DNA of 64,000 nucleotides from Gymnopus androsaceus JB14 (lineage: Eukaryota > Basidiomycota > Agaricomycetes > Agaricales > Omphalotaceae), in assembly GCA_009733575.1 (NCBI GenBank), contig ML769391.1, positions 92,620 to 156,619 of the forward strand, given 5' to 3'. Below are positions 10,777-22,944 of the stretch, in pieces; position 1 is the stretch's first letter, and every line of letters begins with the position of its first letter. The position numbers and the translations under genes were made by a program. A model generated the notes under the pieces. The model worked only from the letters and a program-made list of their open reading frames with translations, had not been told where the DNA came from and made no database searches.

Positions 10777-12222
10777 ATGTCAACTGAAGACCTAACTCTC
10801 ACTGACTTCAATAATGTCGAACTCTTGGAGGACCTGAATTTAAGGAACTCTTCTCGGAGGATCCAGTGAACTTGAAGGCAGACGAAGATTCCTTCTCATT
10901 CTACAGTACACCAAGTGGCCCAGGAAGATCCGAAACGAATTTGAACAACTGCCAAAAAGTACCTTGCGTCGTGGCTAAAAAGTATAGACGCGTTTTACTG
11001 CTCAGTCACGCTAGCACCTATCTGCAAAACCAGAGTCGTACAGATTGCTCACGTTTTATTACCTCAGTGCGCAACTGCTGAAGCTGTAAGTCACCTCTAT
11101 TTATCTGTTTCAGTAGCTGAATGCTTTCCAGGTCACTATAATTGGCCACAGTCTCGCGATGAAGCAGGCTGAAATGTGTCTTCACTCGCGTGTATTCCTT
11201 ATGGCATGTATGGCCTCTTCTTTCTTTTCATGTTCTGCGTGGCTCATCCCTTTTTTTTTCTAGTGCGGTCTGATGTTCATAGTCTCGTCAACTATGTATC
11301 GTGCATTCTGGCTCCCTTCCATAGAAATATTGCTATTGCTTGAGAAGTATCTACGACAATCCATGGCTTTGGAGCGAGAATGGGGAGGGATGATTCATCT
11401 CCGATGGTCTCAGCTCCGAAAAGGCACCCTCAAAGGATATCGAAGTTTTGGTGCGCTCATCTATGCCTTTATTTTATCCCTGTTTTGATATCTCTTCTCA
11501 GAGAGATGGCCAAAGACACGACTACACCTTCCTCTGTTCCCCCCATTTCCAAGATCAACCCCCTTTGAATCACGGACAAGTCCTGTTTACACGTCCGTAC
11601 ACCGATTTTCCGCCAATCCGATCGCACGTTAGCCCGTTTGCTGTATGCATAAACACGCTTAGGGCTCTTGAATGCTTTGATAATCCTATGGTCTGCGATG
11701 TAATCAACGTCTATCGTCACCGCACTGTAGATGATTTCGATAACATCCAGAACTGGATAGAACTCGCGCTGCTTGGGAATGGCAACAGGAGATACGAAAA
11801 CGGAAGTGCCACCGGAGGTTCGGGAACGAGCGACTGCCTTTACAAAATTTGTGAAGGCTCTTGATGCAACTCAGGTGTACCATTCCAAGCGAGACGATTT
11901 GAGTAGCGCCTCCCACCGGTCATTCAGCAGAAGAGGCTCCATCCCAGAGTCAGAGTCGGACCGATCCCAACGCTCGCATTTTTCTCGCAGCGTGAACAAT
12001 GCAGTCACCCAGCCTTCCTCCTCTACATCTGCTCTTCAAGTCCAGGAACAGTACTTGGCTGCTCATCCTCCATCTATCATCGCTACTGATTCCCCGCCTA
12101 CCGTCACTACTACCGCGACTCGTCTGTTCCTTCCCGAAAGCCTTCGAAAGCTTTTTCGTGGTCGAGCCCGCAGACCTGACGGCTCCAGCTCAGAGGCCAG
12201 AGAACCACAGCCTGCATTGTGA
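10777..12222 (+). pseudogene. Unrecognised gene, probably frameshifted
   Basis: An ATG at 10777 opens MSTEDLTLTDFNNVELLEDL, but protein-like sequence then moves through three frames without room for introns: ELFSEDP...STPSGPGRSE, then NEFEQLPKSTLRR near 10934, then WLKSIDAFYCSVTLAP near 10972. A normal intron follows at about 11087-11131, and further segments (VTIIGHSLAMKQAEM; LFTRPYTDFPPIRSHVSPF; ALECFDNPMVCDVINV) lead to a Ser/Thr-rich tail open to 12222 (MATGDTKTEVPPEVRERATAF to EAREPQPAL). I do not recognise the family. Either the gene is decaying by single-base losses or I have misread its structure. The intact low-complexity tail argues that any decay is recent. Confidence 0.42.
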
Positions 12223-13238
12223 AGGAGGCCTCTATGGTCTTTGATAAACGCGAGAGGAGCTTGTTAAAGGTTGTTTCTGCTTGTGTAGTACTAAATATAT
12301 CATACTGTATATAGTGTCAGTTGTACGGATTGTACCGCGTCTTTAACTCCAACTACAATGTTCTTCATAGAGCTCGTCGATGATTCGGTCCTATACCTTG
12401 CAGTACTGCCCTGACAACTCTTCGATTGTCGTGTTTACTAGTATGCTTGTCTCAGCCTTCACTAGTAATAAGTATCAGGAATATGAGCTCGGAGGCTATT
12501 CTGAGATTAAAATGTTCGCTTGCAGATTATAACACTGAAGCTGAATTTTAGGACTCGATATCATTCTACCAGTTCACCATGCGAAGGCTCTAGATTATGG
12601 TGCACAATTGGACCTTTACGTTTTGCATCGATCTTGCTCTGTATATTTCCTGTATACCCCCTGTGTCATACAGGATTGGAGCTTCGGCAGTCTCTGTTTT
12701 CTCTTGTCAATAACGCCACAGGAGTTCCTCATAAGAGTAGCGTTCAATATAACTGGTCGCCTAGCTGAAGTATTCTGGGGAACATAATCCCTCGACAATG
12801 ATAGAGGCACCCCATAATCATGTTTGTTTATTACACCCTGCATACCCTATGAAGAAGAAAAAAAACACCATAATCCCAACAAAACAAACTCGTTCACCAA
12901 TGTGGCGAACAAGGTAGCGAAAGAACGAAAGAAATACACCCAAAGCCCAATTATCTCAGTAGATAAGCCCACCCAAAGCAAGAAACGAAGATACTGATGC
13001 TTTTAAAAGCAATAGCGTTATAAGAGTCATACACAAAGTCCAGGTGGAAGTCTTTTCTATGCCACACCAAAAACCCGAGAGAACGAAGCCAAGAGAATGT
13101 GTACACCCAGAGAAAGAGAGAAAGACCCAATAAACCCAAAGAGAGAGAGAAACCAAAAAATTACCCTTCGAATATAATACCTTTTTTAAACCTTTTTTAA
13201 ATACTGTACCCTTTAATTTCTTTTTTTGCTCCGCGCAC
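12223..13238. other. Intergenic stretch between convergent 3' ends
   Basis: Lies between the 3' end of the unrecognised plus-strand gene and the 3' end of the minus-strand kinase. Purine-rich near 13100-13160. Open frames here look spurious, and nothing else was recognised. Confidence 0.5.
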
Positions 13239-14658
13239 CTACGCTCCCGCGCCGACAACGCCATCATTTACACCCTCCCAGAAAGGGTCATCGAGCAGTT
13301 CATTTGCCGATGCCCGACGGCTAGGGTCTAAACGGAGACAGCGGTGAAGGAAGGAAGCAGTAGTGCGGAGCTGCTCGGTGTCTAAGATGTTGAAATTTTC
13401 TAGGATTTTGGAGAAGGTATGGGAGAACATAGGAGGGCGGGATTTGAGTTGACCTGGTAGAGGAAAGAATGATAAGCGTTAGTGTAATCCATCCTATAGA
13501 TAACTTACATGAATCATCAAAATATTTGAAACCAAACTCGCTCTTTCCCAGTTGCTCGGGGTTGAATTTCTCATCGGTGAAGCATTGCATGCGCCACAGA
13601 TGTCCACCGACGGTATCCAAGAGGTGTTCAGAGTATGAACGCTTCTTGAACAGTTGACGTCCGGAGAGAAATTCGAATGCCAAACAACCAAAAGTCCAGA
13701 TATCAACTTTCTCATCCCATGGTCCGTGAAGTAACGTCTCGGGTGCGCGAAGAGCCTCGGCCGTAATCTCGTCGAACGTGGGCTTGCCGACGAATTGCGC
13801 TAGAACGGAAATGGGTAAATCAGCATGCTCTCGGTAGCTTTATATTTGAATGATCATACCGTTACCAAAGTCTGCGATAACAAAGTTCCTATCTAAAGCT
13901 TCGTCGACAGAGGGAACGGGAGGCTCTGCAGAGCCAAAGCTAGTCTCAGAGTCCTGACCCCTATCGAATAGGATGTTATCGTGCTTCAGATCGGTATGGA
14001 CAATGCCTTGGTGATGCATCGTCGCCAATCCCTTTAACGTATGGAGCAAGATACGTTTAGCGAGATTGACGGGAAAGCCGTTGCGAGCGTAGGTGCGTTT
14101 AAGATGCTCTACGTCGCCACCAAAGACATCTGTTACGAGACATAGATGAGGACCGGTATCGCTTCGACCGGGATGAAGAAAGTTGGAATGGAGAGAGAGG
14201 CAGTGGCCTTCCTTGGGCTCTGCTCCTTGTGGACTTGAAGAAAGCTTGCGAAGGACGTCGAGTTCCGGAGTGAGTCCTTCGTGAGCAAGTCGTGTTGCGA
14301 AACCTGTTAGCACCTTGATAGGCTACATGTTTCTCGTCTCTGTATAGAACGAGATAAGGATTCCAATAGATAGGAATTAGAGGGATACAGACTGATGGTC
14401 TTTTGCCAACCAAGTACTAGAATACATTCCCCATCCCAATCTTCGTATGACTGAGAACCTGTCGTGCTGTCCAATACTATCACCATATTTAATCCGAGCG
14501 AAACCATAGCCATCGTCAACACTGAGATGAAGAGGCTCATCCAAGGGCTTTGAGCCGTTGACGAGAGCAGCAAGGTATCGCTTCGGAGACCCAGAAAGAG
14601 AACGTCTTGAAAGAGCGGACGCGCCTGAAAAGGCACCTGTAGAACGGATCATAGACAT
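13239..14658 (-). CDS. SRPK-like serine/threonine protein kinase, 412 aa
   Basis: Four exons: complement of 13239-13453, 13509-13799, 13860-14322, 14389-14658 (1239 nt, phases agree). Kinase motifs run in order: glycine loop LGWGMYSSTWLAKD (about residue 75), lysine motif PIKVLTGFAT, catalytic loop HTDLKHDNILFD with the HxD aspartate, DFGN metal site, APETLL and DIWTFGCLAFEFL. The HTDLK loop, GWGxxST loop and DFGN (rather than DFGL) are typical of the SRPK family, which phosphorylates SR-type splicing factors. Fungi carry many small SRPK-like paralogs whose targets are unknown, and this one lacks the long spacer insert of true SRPKs. The splice joining DHQS to PIKVL is inferred and leaves a short beta-3 region. 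Confidence 0.88.
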
Positions 14659-16540
14659 GGTTGTGTGATAATGATGTGGGTGAGGAGGGATGCCTAGGGA
14701 AGCAACAGACTTCTGGCAGCTGCTTAAATAAAGCAGGGAGGAGTGGGAATACTACAATAGGCGATTCCCGGGTGAGATACAAATTATTTTTTTTCGTTAA
14801 TGCGAGAACGCCTTGGGTTTGCTGAAGGCTATTCGACGTTAGAGCAAACGTTCTTGTTAGTTCTATTGTCTAGATAACGCTCCTCATGATGGAAGTTGGA
14901 AAGAAGAAACGAAGAACCAGTCGGGAGCTGCTCGGGAGCTTGATCCGTCCCGGAATAACCAATGAATCGGCGCCTAAGCGTGTTCACTATCTTTCTTGAC
15001 CTCAACGTTCACGTTCGCAGATCATTTAGCTTCATTCAGACAGAGTGCGTCAATGCTGCTCGGCCGAGAATCTCCTGTTTAATTCATCTCCGACAATTTT
15101 CCGTCAAGGTGAATCTAAACCTCTTCGTTCGTTGCTCAACTGAATGTTCTTCAGTGCTCCTAAATCTAAAGTTATAATAAACCACATAGCATGCATTTGA
15201 AAGTTCCTGGCGATCAGGTTGAACTGAAGCTATGAAGCTTGAGCGTACTATGCACTACTATGCAGAAGTCTACGAGTGAGAGACCTTTGACGTGAGATGT
15301 CTATAGATAGAATAGATATCAGTTAATATAGTGAGTTGCTCCTCCGCCTCAGTCAAAGCCTATACTTACTATCTATGTTTCGATTGAAATAGATCTCAAT
15401 GTATTTCAGAGCACAGCGCTGTTCCGCCTAACTAACCGAATTCAGTCTGCCCGCCCTTAGTCGCATCATTTTTGTGACCCAACTAGTTTCCGACGCCAAT
15501 GCTGCATCCAAGCTTCCTTCTACCTTGGCAGACTTTAGTGCCCACCATGTCCAATAAATGATCATCCGTCACGGTTTCGACGCAGTTACCTGCTCTAGCT
15601 CATCACTGCTAACCTTTCAGCTACAGCCTCTTGCAATAACAGTAAATACATTCTTTTTGACATAAGCACACGCCGATCATCTCATCTCTCGAACTGCAAG
15701 CCCTCCTCTTCCTCTGCCATGCGATTTATTGACAACCATTGCTACAGACAGTGCTACTGCCTTGCTTTTCCTGACAGGTTTTCTTCGCGGCTTGGCTGTG
15801 CTTCGGCTACGTCAGGGAGCTATCCTCGATAATGTAGCGGTATGTACATTTCCAAACTTGAGATGAATCCGAGGAAACTCAACTACTTCTTACGCCTGAA
15901 TTTCTCCTTCTACAGGATCATTGCGGAACTAAATCGTTCTCTATTGCTTAATGAACTGTCCTTTGCCGTATCTTGATTTTGTTGATGAGGACAACGACGA
16001 TGATGATCAATCGCTTCATCCACTCAACTGCATCGTCTCAGTTCAGGAACCAGTAGGAATAATAAGAATTCACCGGGCAAATGCACAGCAAGTGAGCATA
16101 AAATGTCTGTCTTTCCCTCTTGGTAACACAGGGAGTGATCATTAGCCCATCTCTGTGCCATACCGTCATAAATCCAACGCTTCAAGCACTTGGTACCTGG
16201 TCGTAACATCTCCCTCCCTCAACGACGGTGCTCTGATTGTTCTAGACCTACTCCAATAATTGTAGAAAAGCCTGTTCATCAATTCGCTATCGCGGAGCCG
16301 GCTGGTCTTTCCCCTCCAACATCCCCCCTTCGCTTTCTTCCTCTTCTCCGTTGTTTTTCTTTTGTCTTCCGGCATCCTTTACTATTCTTCTTTCGGGCTC
16401 TCTTTCCTTTCTTTCATGTCCGTGTCGTTGGCTGGTACTACTGCTATCATTGAACGAAGGCGACACCGACAGAGATAAGAGAGATTCATCCAGGCTCAGG
16501 AGGGCCATAGGAATATTTATTATAGGACACGACAACCGGT
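14659..16540. other. Long intergenic stretch
   Basis: About 1.9 kb between the kinase start and the STE3-like locus. I looked for short pheromone-precursor frames ending in a CaaX motif, because they often flank STE3 genes, and did not find one. No protein-like frame longer than about 60 codons was credible. Pyrimidine-rich tracts occur near 16310-16440, upstream of the receptor start. Confidence 0.45.
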
Positions 16541-18999
16541 ATGACTGCGACTACTTTTTTCGACATCGACATTCTTTTCTTCGTTCTTTCTCTTCTTGCG
16601 TTTGTTTTGGTATTTATTCCTTTTCCCTGGCATTTGAAAGGTGAGCATGTTTCCGGTGTTTGAAGGTTTCGCAGGTGGGCTGGGATTTGGATGGGTAGTC
16701 TTTGGTTGACGGGCGGGTATGTGGAAGAGGAATCATCAGATTGGATGGGATGATCGATGATAGATATTGGTTTTTCTTCGTCTGTCAATCTTTGAACACG
16801 TTCGTTCTAATTCTTTCTCCTCCTTCCTCCCAGCTAGGAACACCGGGACCTGCCTTTTTCATGGCCTGGACCGGTCTCGCGTGTCTCGTCCTTTCCATCA
16901 ACTCAATCCTGTGGAATAGATAGCACTTCCAATTTCGCGCCGATTTGGTGTGATATCTGTGCGTACTCACTCCCCTTTTCACTGCCGAGGTGCTGATTCT
17001 TTTCTCTTTCGTCAGCTGCGAAGTTCTTGGTCGGGGCAAGCGCGTCCATATCTTCTGTTTCGCTGTGTATCAACTTCCGGCTTTGGTTTATCGCGACGGA
17101 TCGGGTTCGGATTTTGGAGGTGTGTAGCGCCAGTTCATTCTCCAAGCCCAAATTAACTGAAGACTTGAAAAATTCCAATAGAAAAAGAGCGTGTTTTTCG
17201 TTGAGCTGATAGTTGGGACTGGGCGTACCGATATTGGAGATGGTCTTTCGTGAGTTTTTCGTTACGAGGCCTGAGCCGAGTGCTTACTAGACTTCCTTAG
17301 AATTCTTCGTTCAAGGTTAGCAACCGAATGGTTCTTCGAAGCCAGGACACATGTCTGAATAGGGTTTGCATAGATCGTCGTTTCGACATATATGAAGGCT
17401 TCGGATGTAGACCAGCTTCCGACAATGTGTTATTAACGTATCTGCTTATTCTGGCACCTCAACTCCTGTTAGGAATCGTTTCTATCATTTTCTCTGGTGC
17501 GTCCAATTCCTCCACGTCCTTTTTGATTACACTGATCCATTATTATTTCAAGTCATGACTTCGTTGCCTATCACCGCTTGTACAAATATATGCTTGACAC
17601 ACAACGGTCGCCCGTGTTTTCACCACCACACCACGCTCTCTGTCTCCTTCCTTTGGTTCCTCACCCTCGGAGGCCTCGCCACTGTATGCGGCATTGCGTA
17701 CACTGTCTTTGTCGTATACCTCAATGGAACCGCCACCTCCAGTCCTTTCACAGATACATTCACGCTCTGGCAATCTTGGGACCAGATGCACGTCAATATA
17801 ACGAGCGTCAATACGTATGCGGAGGAGGAATGGCGCGAATTTATGACGACAGAGTTGTTATTGGAGGCTAATCGATGGCTCTTTGTCGGGCTGGGGTTGA
17901 TTTTCTTCCTCTTCTTTGGGTTTACAAGTGAGGCGAGGAGGAGATACAAGCTGTTCTTCAGGGTGTGGGGGAAGGCAGAAGTGGACGCTTGATAGGGAGG
18001 ATGATAGAGGAATTGTTCATTATGCAGTCAGAGATACAGAGAGCGGGATTGGGTACGTGCTTGGTCTATTTTGATTTTTGGAATTGGAGAGCTAAATCTT
18101 GGATAAACAGGTCTATGACTACCCTAAACTCAACTTCGACTGAAGCTATCAAAGCTTTGATCAGCGACCCTCGTCCTATTGACGTTATGGTGTCAACTCC
18201 CTTGCCAGAAGACCGGTTTACGCTTCATAATCCCTATCCGGTGCACATTTCCGACAAGAATACTCAAAGCCCCTCGGTAAATTTGTTCCCCCAGTCCACC
18301 GAAATGAAGGACGATTCTGTCTTCACTCTCCCAATGTTCAGAATGTCCGAGCTATCAATGCAGCTGCTTCCCCCTCCGCCTCTCTCCTCGACCTCCTCAT
18401 CCTTTTCCCGAGAGCCATCCCCCTTTTCTGTCCCCGTTGTCTCCAATAGTGGATCGGTGAACTCTGCTTACAGCCAAACCACTGCATGGGATTCTGTATA
18501 CTCTTCTTCCCCTCTGATCCCCGCTCCGTCGTCTCCGCGCATCCAACCTCGGGCTTCTAACGCCAATACTAATGACCAACCCACCATTGCACCCGGGATC
18601 GGAATGCAAAACGCACCCTCTTCCCCCTCTCTTGTGACACTGCGCGGACGTGGACGCAGTAATAGTGGGAGTTCGAATTCCAACTATGGAAAACCGTCTC
18701 GAGCACGATCGTTGTCTCGTAATCGTTCTGCATCGACGACGGCGCCGCCTACTGGCCCTCTTCCTGAAATACCCTCGGAAGTCCCGTCTACACCTAGGAA
18801 CATTGGGGACCTCCAATTACCTAGCGGTAACCGCCAGAGTAGTGGGACTTTGATGACTCCACCGACTGTCTCCGTTCCCCTAGCTGTTGATTTTGCCGCC
18901 CCCACGAGCAATATCCTTTTACAACGCGGTCGGACCCGCTCTCGTAGCCAAAGTAAGGAAAGGCATTTAGCGGCAGTAGAATATGGCGGGGCGTTCTAG
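16541..18999 (+). pseudogene. STE3-type pheromone receptor gene with multiple frameshifts
   Basis: The order of segments matches fungal STE3 GPCRs: TM1 LLAFVLVFIPFPWHLK (16541-16640), then RNTGTCLF, MAWTGLACLVLSINSILWN, FAPIWCDIS, AKFLVGASASISSVSLCIN, KNSNRKRA, VELIVG, LGVPILEMVF, then FDIYEGFGCRPAS and a hydrophobic TM5, then SVSFLWFLTLGGLATVCGIA (TM6) and WLFVGLGLIFFLFFGF (TM7). A roughly 330-residue Ser/Pro-rich cytoplasmic tail ends at 18999. Introns at about 16641-16833, 16974-17015 and 18052-18110 splice cleanly. However, single-base shifts occur near 16856, 16917, 17189, 17218 and in the G run at 17967-17971; one more is likely near 17590. In mating-type B loci these receptors detect lipopeptide pheromones. 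With intact neighbours, recent pseudogenisation is likelier than poor sequence, though the latter is possible. Confidence 0.78.
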
Positions 19000-19353
19000 T
19001 AGGACGGTGAACTTTATCTTTCTTGGGAATCAGCGTTCTGTATGTATACTTGTTGTATTTTACTTTTTTCCTCTTTCTTTAATTATATCACTTTGACGCT
19101 AATTCTTCGGAGCGGGTCTGTGTGGCTGTTGAACTTGTCGTTGCCAGTAGTAGTACAGCTGTAGGTGCTAGAGAGGACAGCCGGTATATGGATTGAAGAC
19201 CATCTCTGAATTACTGTGCTGTAATACAACTCGAAATAGACTATAGCCACTCCAACCTCTCAGAAGAACTGACAGTCATGATGAAATAAGTCCCTAGCCT
19301 AAAAAACTTGAATGAACGAGCTTCATGTGCATGCTTTCAGTCTCGCTGCATAA
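19000..19353. other. Flank of Harbinger insertion with F-box 3' flank remnant
   Basis: Bases about 19165-19345 resemble 24885-25045, the 3' flank of the first tandem F-box copy: shared CTCCAACCTCTCAGAA and TGAAATAAGTCCCT. This suggests the F-box duplication block starts here and was split by the Harbinger element. Confidence 0.5.
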
Positions 19354-19385
19354 GGGTCTGTTCGGCAACAAGAAGCCAGCTTCTG
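19354..19385 (+). repeat. Harbinger left terminal inverted repeat
   Basis: 32 bp, exact reverse complement of 22945-22976; preceded by TAA. Confidence 0.92.
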
Positions 19386-19492
19386 ATCTGGCTTCTGGCA
19401 AAATTTATTTCCGTATGTAGTCATTATGTCATCCATCAGTTTGCAATAGTGCGCGCTGCGCGACGCGCCATTATCGATGAATTCTTATCCCA

Positions 19493-20835
19493 ATGCCTCC
19501 ACGAAGGCCAAACGTTGATGCTGCACGACTCAGACTTCTCCTGATTGCTATCTACTACTATTTCTCTGCCATTGCCTTTACCACAATCCTGTATGCAACT
19601 CCAGGATACTGGGCCCAGCCATATCATACTTCAAAGCTCACGGGTCAGCAATGGGTTGATGAATTGCTAGTAGGACACCCAGACCGGATTCACACTGAAC
19701 TAGGCATGCGTCTCCATGTATTCATTGCCTTTGTTTTGGAATTGCGAGCATGTGGACTGTCAGACTCTCGACACATCTCATTGGAAGAGAAAACTGCCAT
19801 CTTTCTCTATACCTGTGTCACTGGTCTTTCGGTACGGCATGTGGGTGAACGCTTCCAACGATCTAATGATACAATTGCAAAGTATGTTCTCAGATATCTC
19901 TTGTACCCTTTGCTCAGCTATAATTACTACAGATACTTCAAAGAACTTCTCAATGCAGTATCATCGGACCCCTTCTATCCAAAATTTGTTGTTCTTCCAG
20001 CTTCCACAGATCTTCCAAGCTCATGCCTCCGCTTTAATCCGAAATTCTGGCCCTTTTTCAAGGATGCAGTTGGTGCAATTGATGGAACTCATATCCACTG
20101 CTGTCCATCACTTGAAGAACGAGCAGCGGCACGGAATCGCAAAGGCTTTTTGAGTCAGAACTGTCTTGCCTGTTGTTCCCTTGATCTGTTCTTCCAGTAT
20201 TTTGTCAGTGGACATGAAGGATCTACTGGAGATGCATTCATGTTTGACAGAGCTCGCCGCACTGACTTCCCGGTACCTGCTGGGAAATACTATCTTGCTG
20301 ATGCAGGGTTCAACCACTGTGCAGCCTTGCTTGTTCCATACCGTGGTGTGCAGTATCATCTTGCAGAGTGGGGACGAGCTGCAGTCCGGTATGTCTTGAG
20401 TTTCTCAATAGACTCTGAATTGACAGACCATGTAGGCCTGCAAACCGTGAAGAGTTGTTCAATTTGCGCCATGCTTCAGCACGTAATGTTGTTGAGCGAA
20501 TCTTTGGTGTGGTCAAGAAACGGTGGGCTATTCTTATCCATGCACCACAGTATGACATGGGTATCCAGGCTCGTATTCCTGTTGGTCTTGCAGCAGTCCA
20601 CAATTTTATTATGAAGCATGATGAATCAGATATCAATAACTTCACTGATATTTGGGATCCTGCACCAGGATACTGTGGGGCTCAGGACAACAGTGCCAGT
20701 GGTGAACTCATTGAAGGATTAGTATCAAGGGCAGAGAAAACAGAGGCGGAGAGAAGGCGCGATGAGATTGCACAGGAGATGTGGGATAGTTATCAAGAGC
20801 TGTTACGAGCTTGCGATATTGATGGATTGGAATAG
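19493..20835 (+). CDS. Harbinger DDE transposase, 414 aa
   Basis: Three exons, 19493-19881, 19933-20388 and 20436-20835 (1245 nt). The N-terminal half includes a helix-turn-helix-like segment (TGLSVRHVGERFQRSNDTIAKYF) that recalls the DUF-type HTH of HARBI1 relatives. The catalytic core (DDE_Tnp_4 type) shows AVGAIDGTHIHCCP (first Asp, about residue 195), YYLADAGFNHCAALLVPYRG (second Asp), and NLRHASARNVVERIFGVVKKRW, where the Glu of VVERIFG is the third acidic residue. All three are present, so it may be active. It would cut at the element's TIRs with help from the Myb-like partner. Confidence 0.93.
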
Positions 20836-20857
20836 TAGTCTAGGAAGTACTTTAAAA

Positions 20858-22273
20858 TTAAATGTTTATGCTATCAAGTAACAAACTAGCTCGGAACGCC
20901 GCCAACTTGCGGTTAATCCACCTCTCCCTCAGCGCATCTTTTGTAAACCCGAGATAGGAATCAACAAGTGTACTATCCTTCTCGAACATCTCAATGAGAT
21001 CAACTTGGTCATCATCGGTGAGGTCTGATTCCTGTTCAACCTTTGCGAGGGCAATTTGTCGATGATGACGAGGTGTTCCAATGGAAACGGAAGAACTGGA
21101 TGTAGCAGTACTTTGCGGAAGCGCAGCAACAGGGGCTTCTGCTGGTGCTGCGAAAATCTCAAGCATTGCACTAGTGAAGCCATCCATTGATTTGCACATG
21201 CCACCGATTGCCTGAGCGCTACCACTTAGACGAGGTTTCTTGACAGACGATGGTGGTGGGCCAGCAGCTTGACGTTTTCCTGCCCGCATTGTAGTTGAAG
21301 GCTTTGGGGTAGTCTTGACAGTATCTGTCAGCATTATAATGAATTCTCCGAACATAATGAATACTAACCTCAACTTCGATATCACTATCGGTGTCATCAG
21401 CGATAGTACCAGGTGAACCACTGATGTCAACATCCTATGAATACAAGTCAGTGATTAGCACAGACAAAAAAGTAAAATGAAGACCTGTGAACCGCTCGGA
21501 AGCTCATGGCCATTTTTTTCAATATCCCAAGTCGGACTAACGGCGCGGGGAACTGCCATCTGGTTTGCGCGAAATACACAATGCCCAGTCGGTGGCGGAG
21601 AACCAAGGATTTCCTTCATCTTGTCCCAATATTTCCATCCTGTATACTTGTATGGAAGAACTGTGGGGTTTGACCTGAGAAGGTCCTCCCACATGGGCTC
21701 AGATTCGGGGGTGACATGAGCACCAGTGTCGGTGTCAAAGCCACCAAGGCCGGAACAGTCATCGATAGTACGGCAGATCTTCCAGGTAGGACAGAGACTC
21801 TATAAAAAAATAGTGAATGAATGGCAGATTGCACGAGATTGAAGACGCACTGATGACCACTTGTTCTTGACCATTTTCCCTGTTTTCACGGCACCCTGAG
21901 TTCGAATTTTATTGCATTCTATTGCAGCTTCATTGAATACAGTATTTGTGAATGATCCTCCATCACCAGCCCTGGATTTATTCTGTAACAAGAACTCCAG
22001 AAGACAGTCGAGATCGGCATCAGTCCAAACTGCATGTTTGGCAGTTTCTGGTGCTTTGGTGTCTATGCCCGATGAAGAAGTGTTGATAGTCGCTTCTCCA
22101 GTAGTCGCGGACGTGGTACTATCTTTGGATTTCTTCTTCTTCGAAGGATTTTTGGGTTTAATAGTGAGAGTCAATTTTACATGATTATTTTGTGGTTCTG
22201 ACGCGTTTCCGGGCGCATTTTGAGCTGTTTGTCCCTCAGGAACAGACTCCGGAGAGGCTGGGTCAGGTCCCAT
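20858..22273 (-). CDS. Harbinger Myb/SANT-like accessory protein, 419 aa
   Basis: Four exons: complement of 20858-21313, 21369-21434, 21485-21799, 21851-22273 (1260 nt). The Myb_DNA-bind_3-like segment begins at AVWTDADLDCLLEFLL and continues with VFNEAAIECNKIRTQGAVKTGKMVKNKW, followed by GWKYWDKMKEILG. A basic, Ser/Pro-rich linker (KRQAAGPPPSSVKKPRL) could serve as a nuclear localisation signal. The start at 22273 is chosen because an in-frame ATG further upstream (22327) is made from the end of the inserted MITE and so cannot be ancestral. The partner protein is thought to bind the element ends and carry the transposase into the nucleus. Confidence 0.85.
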
Positions 22274-22319
22274 GAGCGAGCACGCAAAAAAGAAGCAAAA
22301 AGCGACGAGATCGTACAAG

Positions 22320-22889
22320 TAGGGCATGTCACCGTCCCGTAAACGGTCACGGCCGTCAAAAATACGGGCGTAACCGTAATAAAATATTCAGAAACGGTAC
22401 GGTAGCCCCCGTAACCGTCCCGTATACGGTATACGGTTTCCCACGCCTTTAATGGCTTTGAAGGTCCAATATTTGATGCAATGACTTACCTGGGGGTATT
22501 GTAAGCTGACTAGATGTGCATACACCCTTTCAACGTGCTGTAGAAACCTTAAAATGGTCATTAAAAACTCATTTTACACTCAGGAGGTGATCCCGGAATA
22601 TTTTCACACGCCTCTGGAGGATTCAAACTATGAAGAGCAAGCTCTTCTGTAAATGAAAAACTTATTTTATGACATGATATAGTACAATAGACCCTCATGT
22701 GGGAAGTCCATGCAAAATTTTTACAAAAAAACCTATTCCATGCTGATATTTTCTAACACCCGTAATTACGACCGTAACGGGCGAAACGGGACGGCAAATT
22801 ACGGTCCCAGAAAATCCAAGACGGGACGGGCACGGTCCCAATACGACCGTCCCGTCGACCGTCACAGACGGTTACGGTGGCATGCCCTA
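22320..22889. mobile_element. Nested hAT-like MITE, 570 bp
   Basis: The ends are inverted copies of TAGGGCATGYCACCGT, and the direct repeat CGTACAAG flanks them (22312-22319, 22890-22897), an 8-bp duplication typical of hAT elements. Subterminal regions of about 130 bp on both sides are packed with ACGG/CCGT motifs in both orientations, as expected for transposase-binding arrays. No coding capacity. It lies inside the Harbinger element, 47 bp upstream of the Myb-like gene start, so it inserted after the Harbinger element arose and probably displaced that gene's promoter. Confidence 0.88.
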
Positions 22890-22944
22890 CGTACAAGTGC
22901 AAGAAGGAAAAAACAAATTTCTATATTAAGTAATTAATGCCTGC

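Noticed and set aside
12951..13267. Minus-strand frames of 62 and 103 codons
   Set aside because: Purine-tract translation without protein-like composition, directly behind the kinase stop.
14659..19350. Pheromone precursor gene near the STE3 locus
   Set aside because: No short frame ending in a CaaX motif with a suitable start was found; a by-eye search may have missed one.
22271..22327. Upstream start for the Harbinger Myb-like gene
   Set aside because: The ATG at 22327 is formed by the inserted MITE end, so the start at 22273 is preferred.
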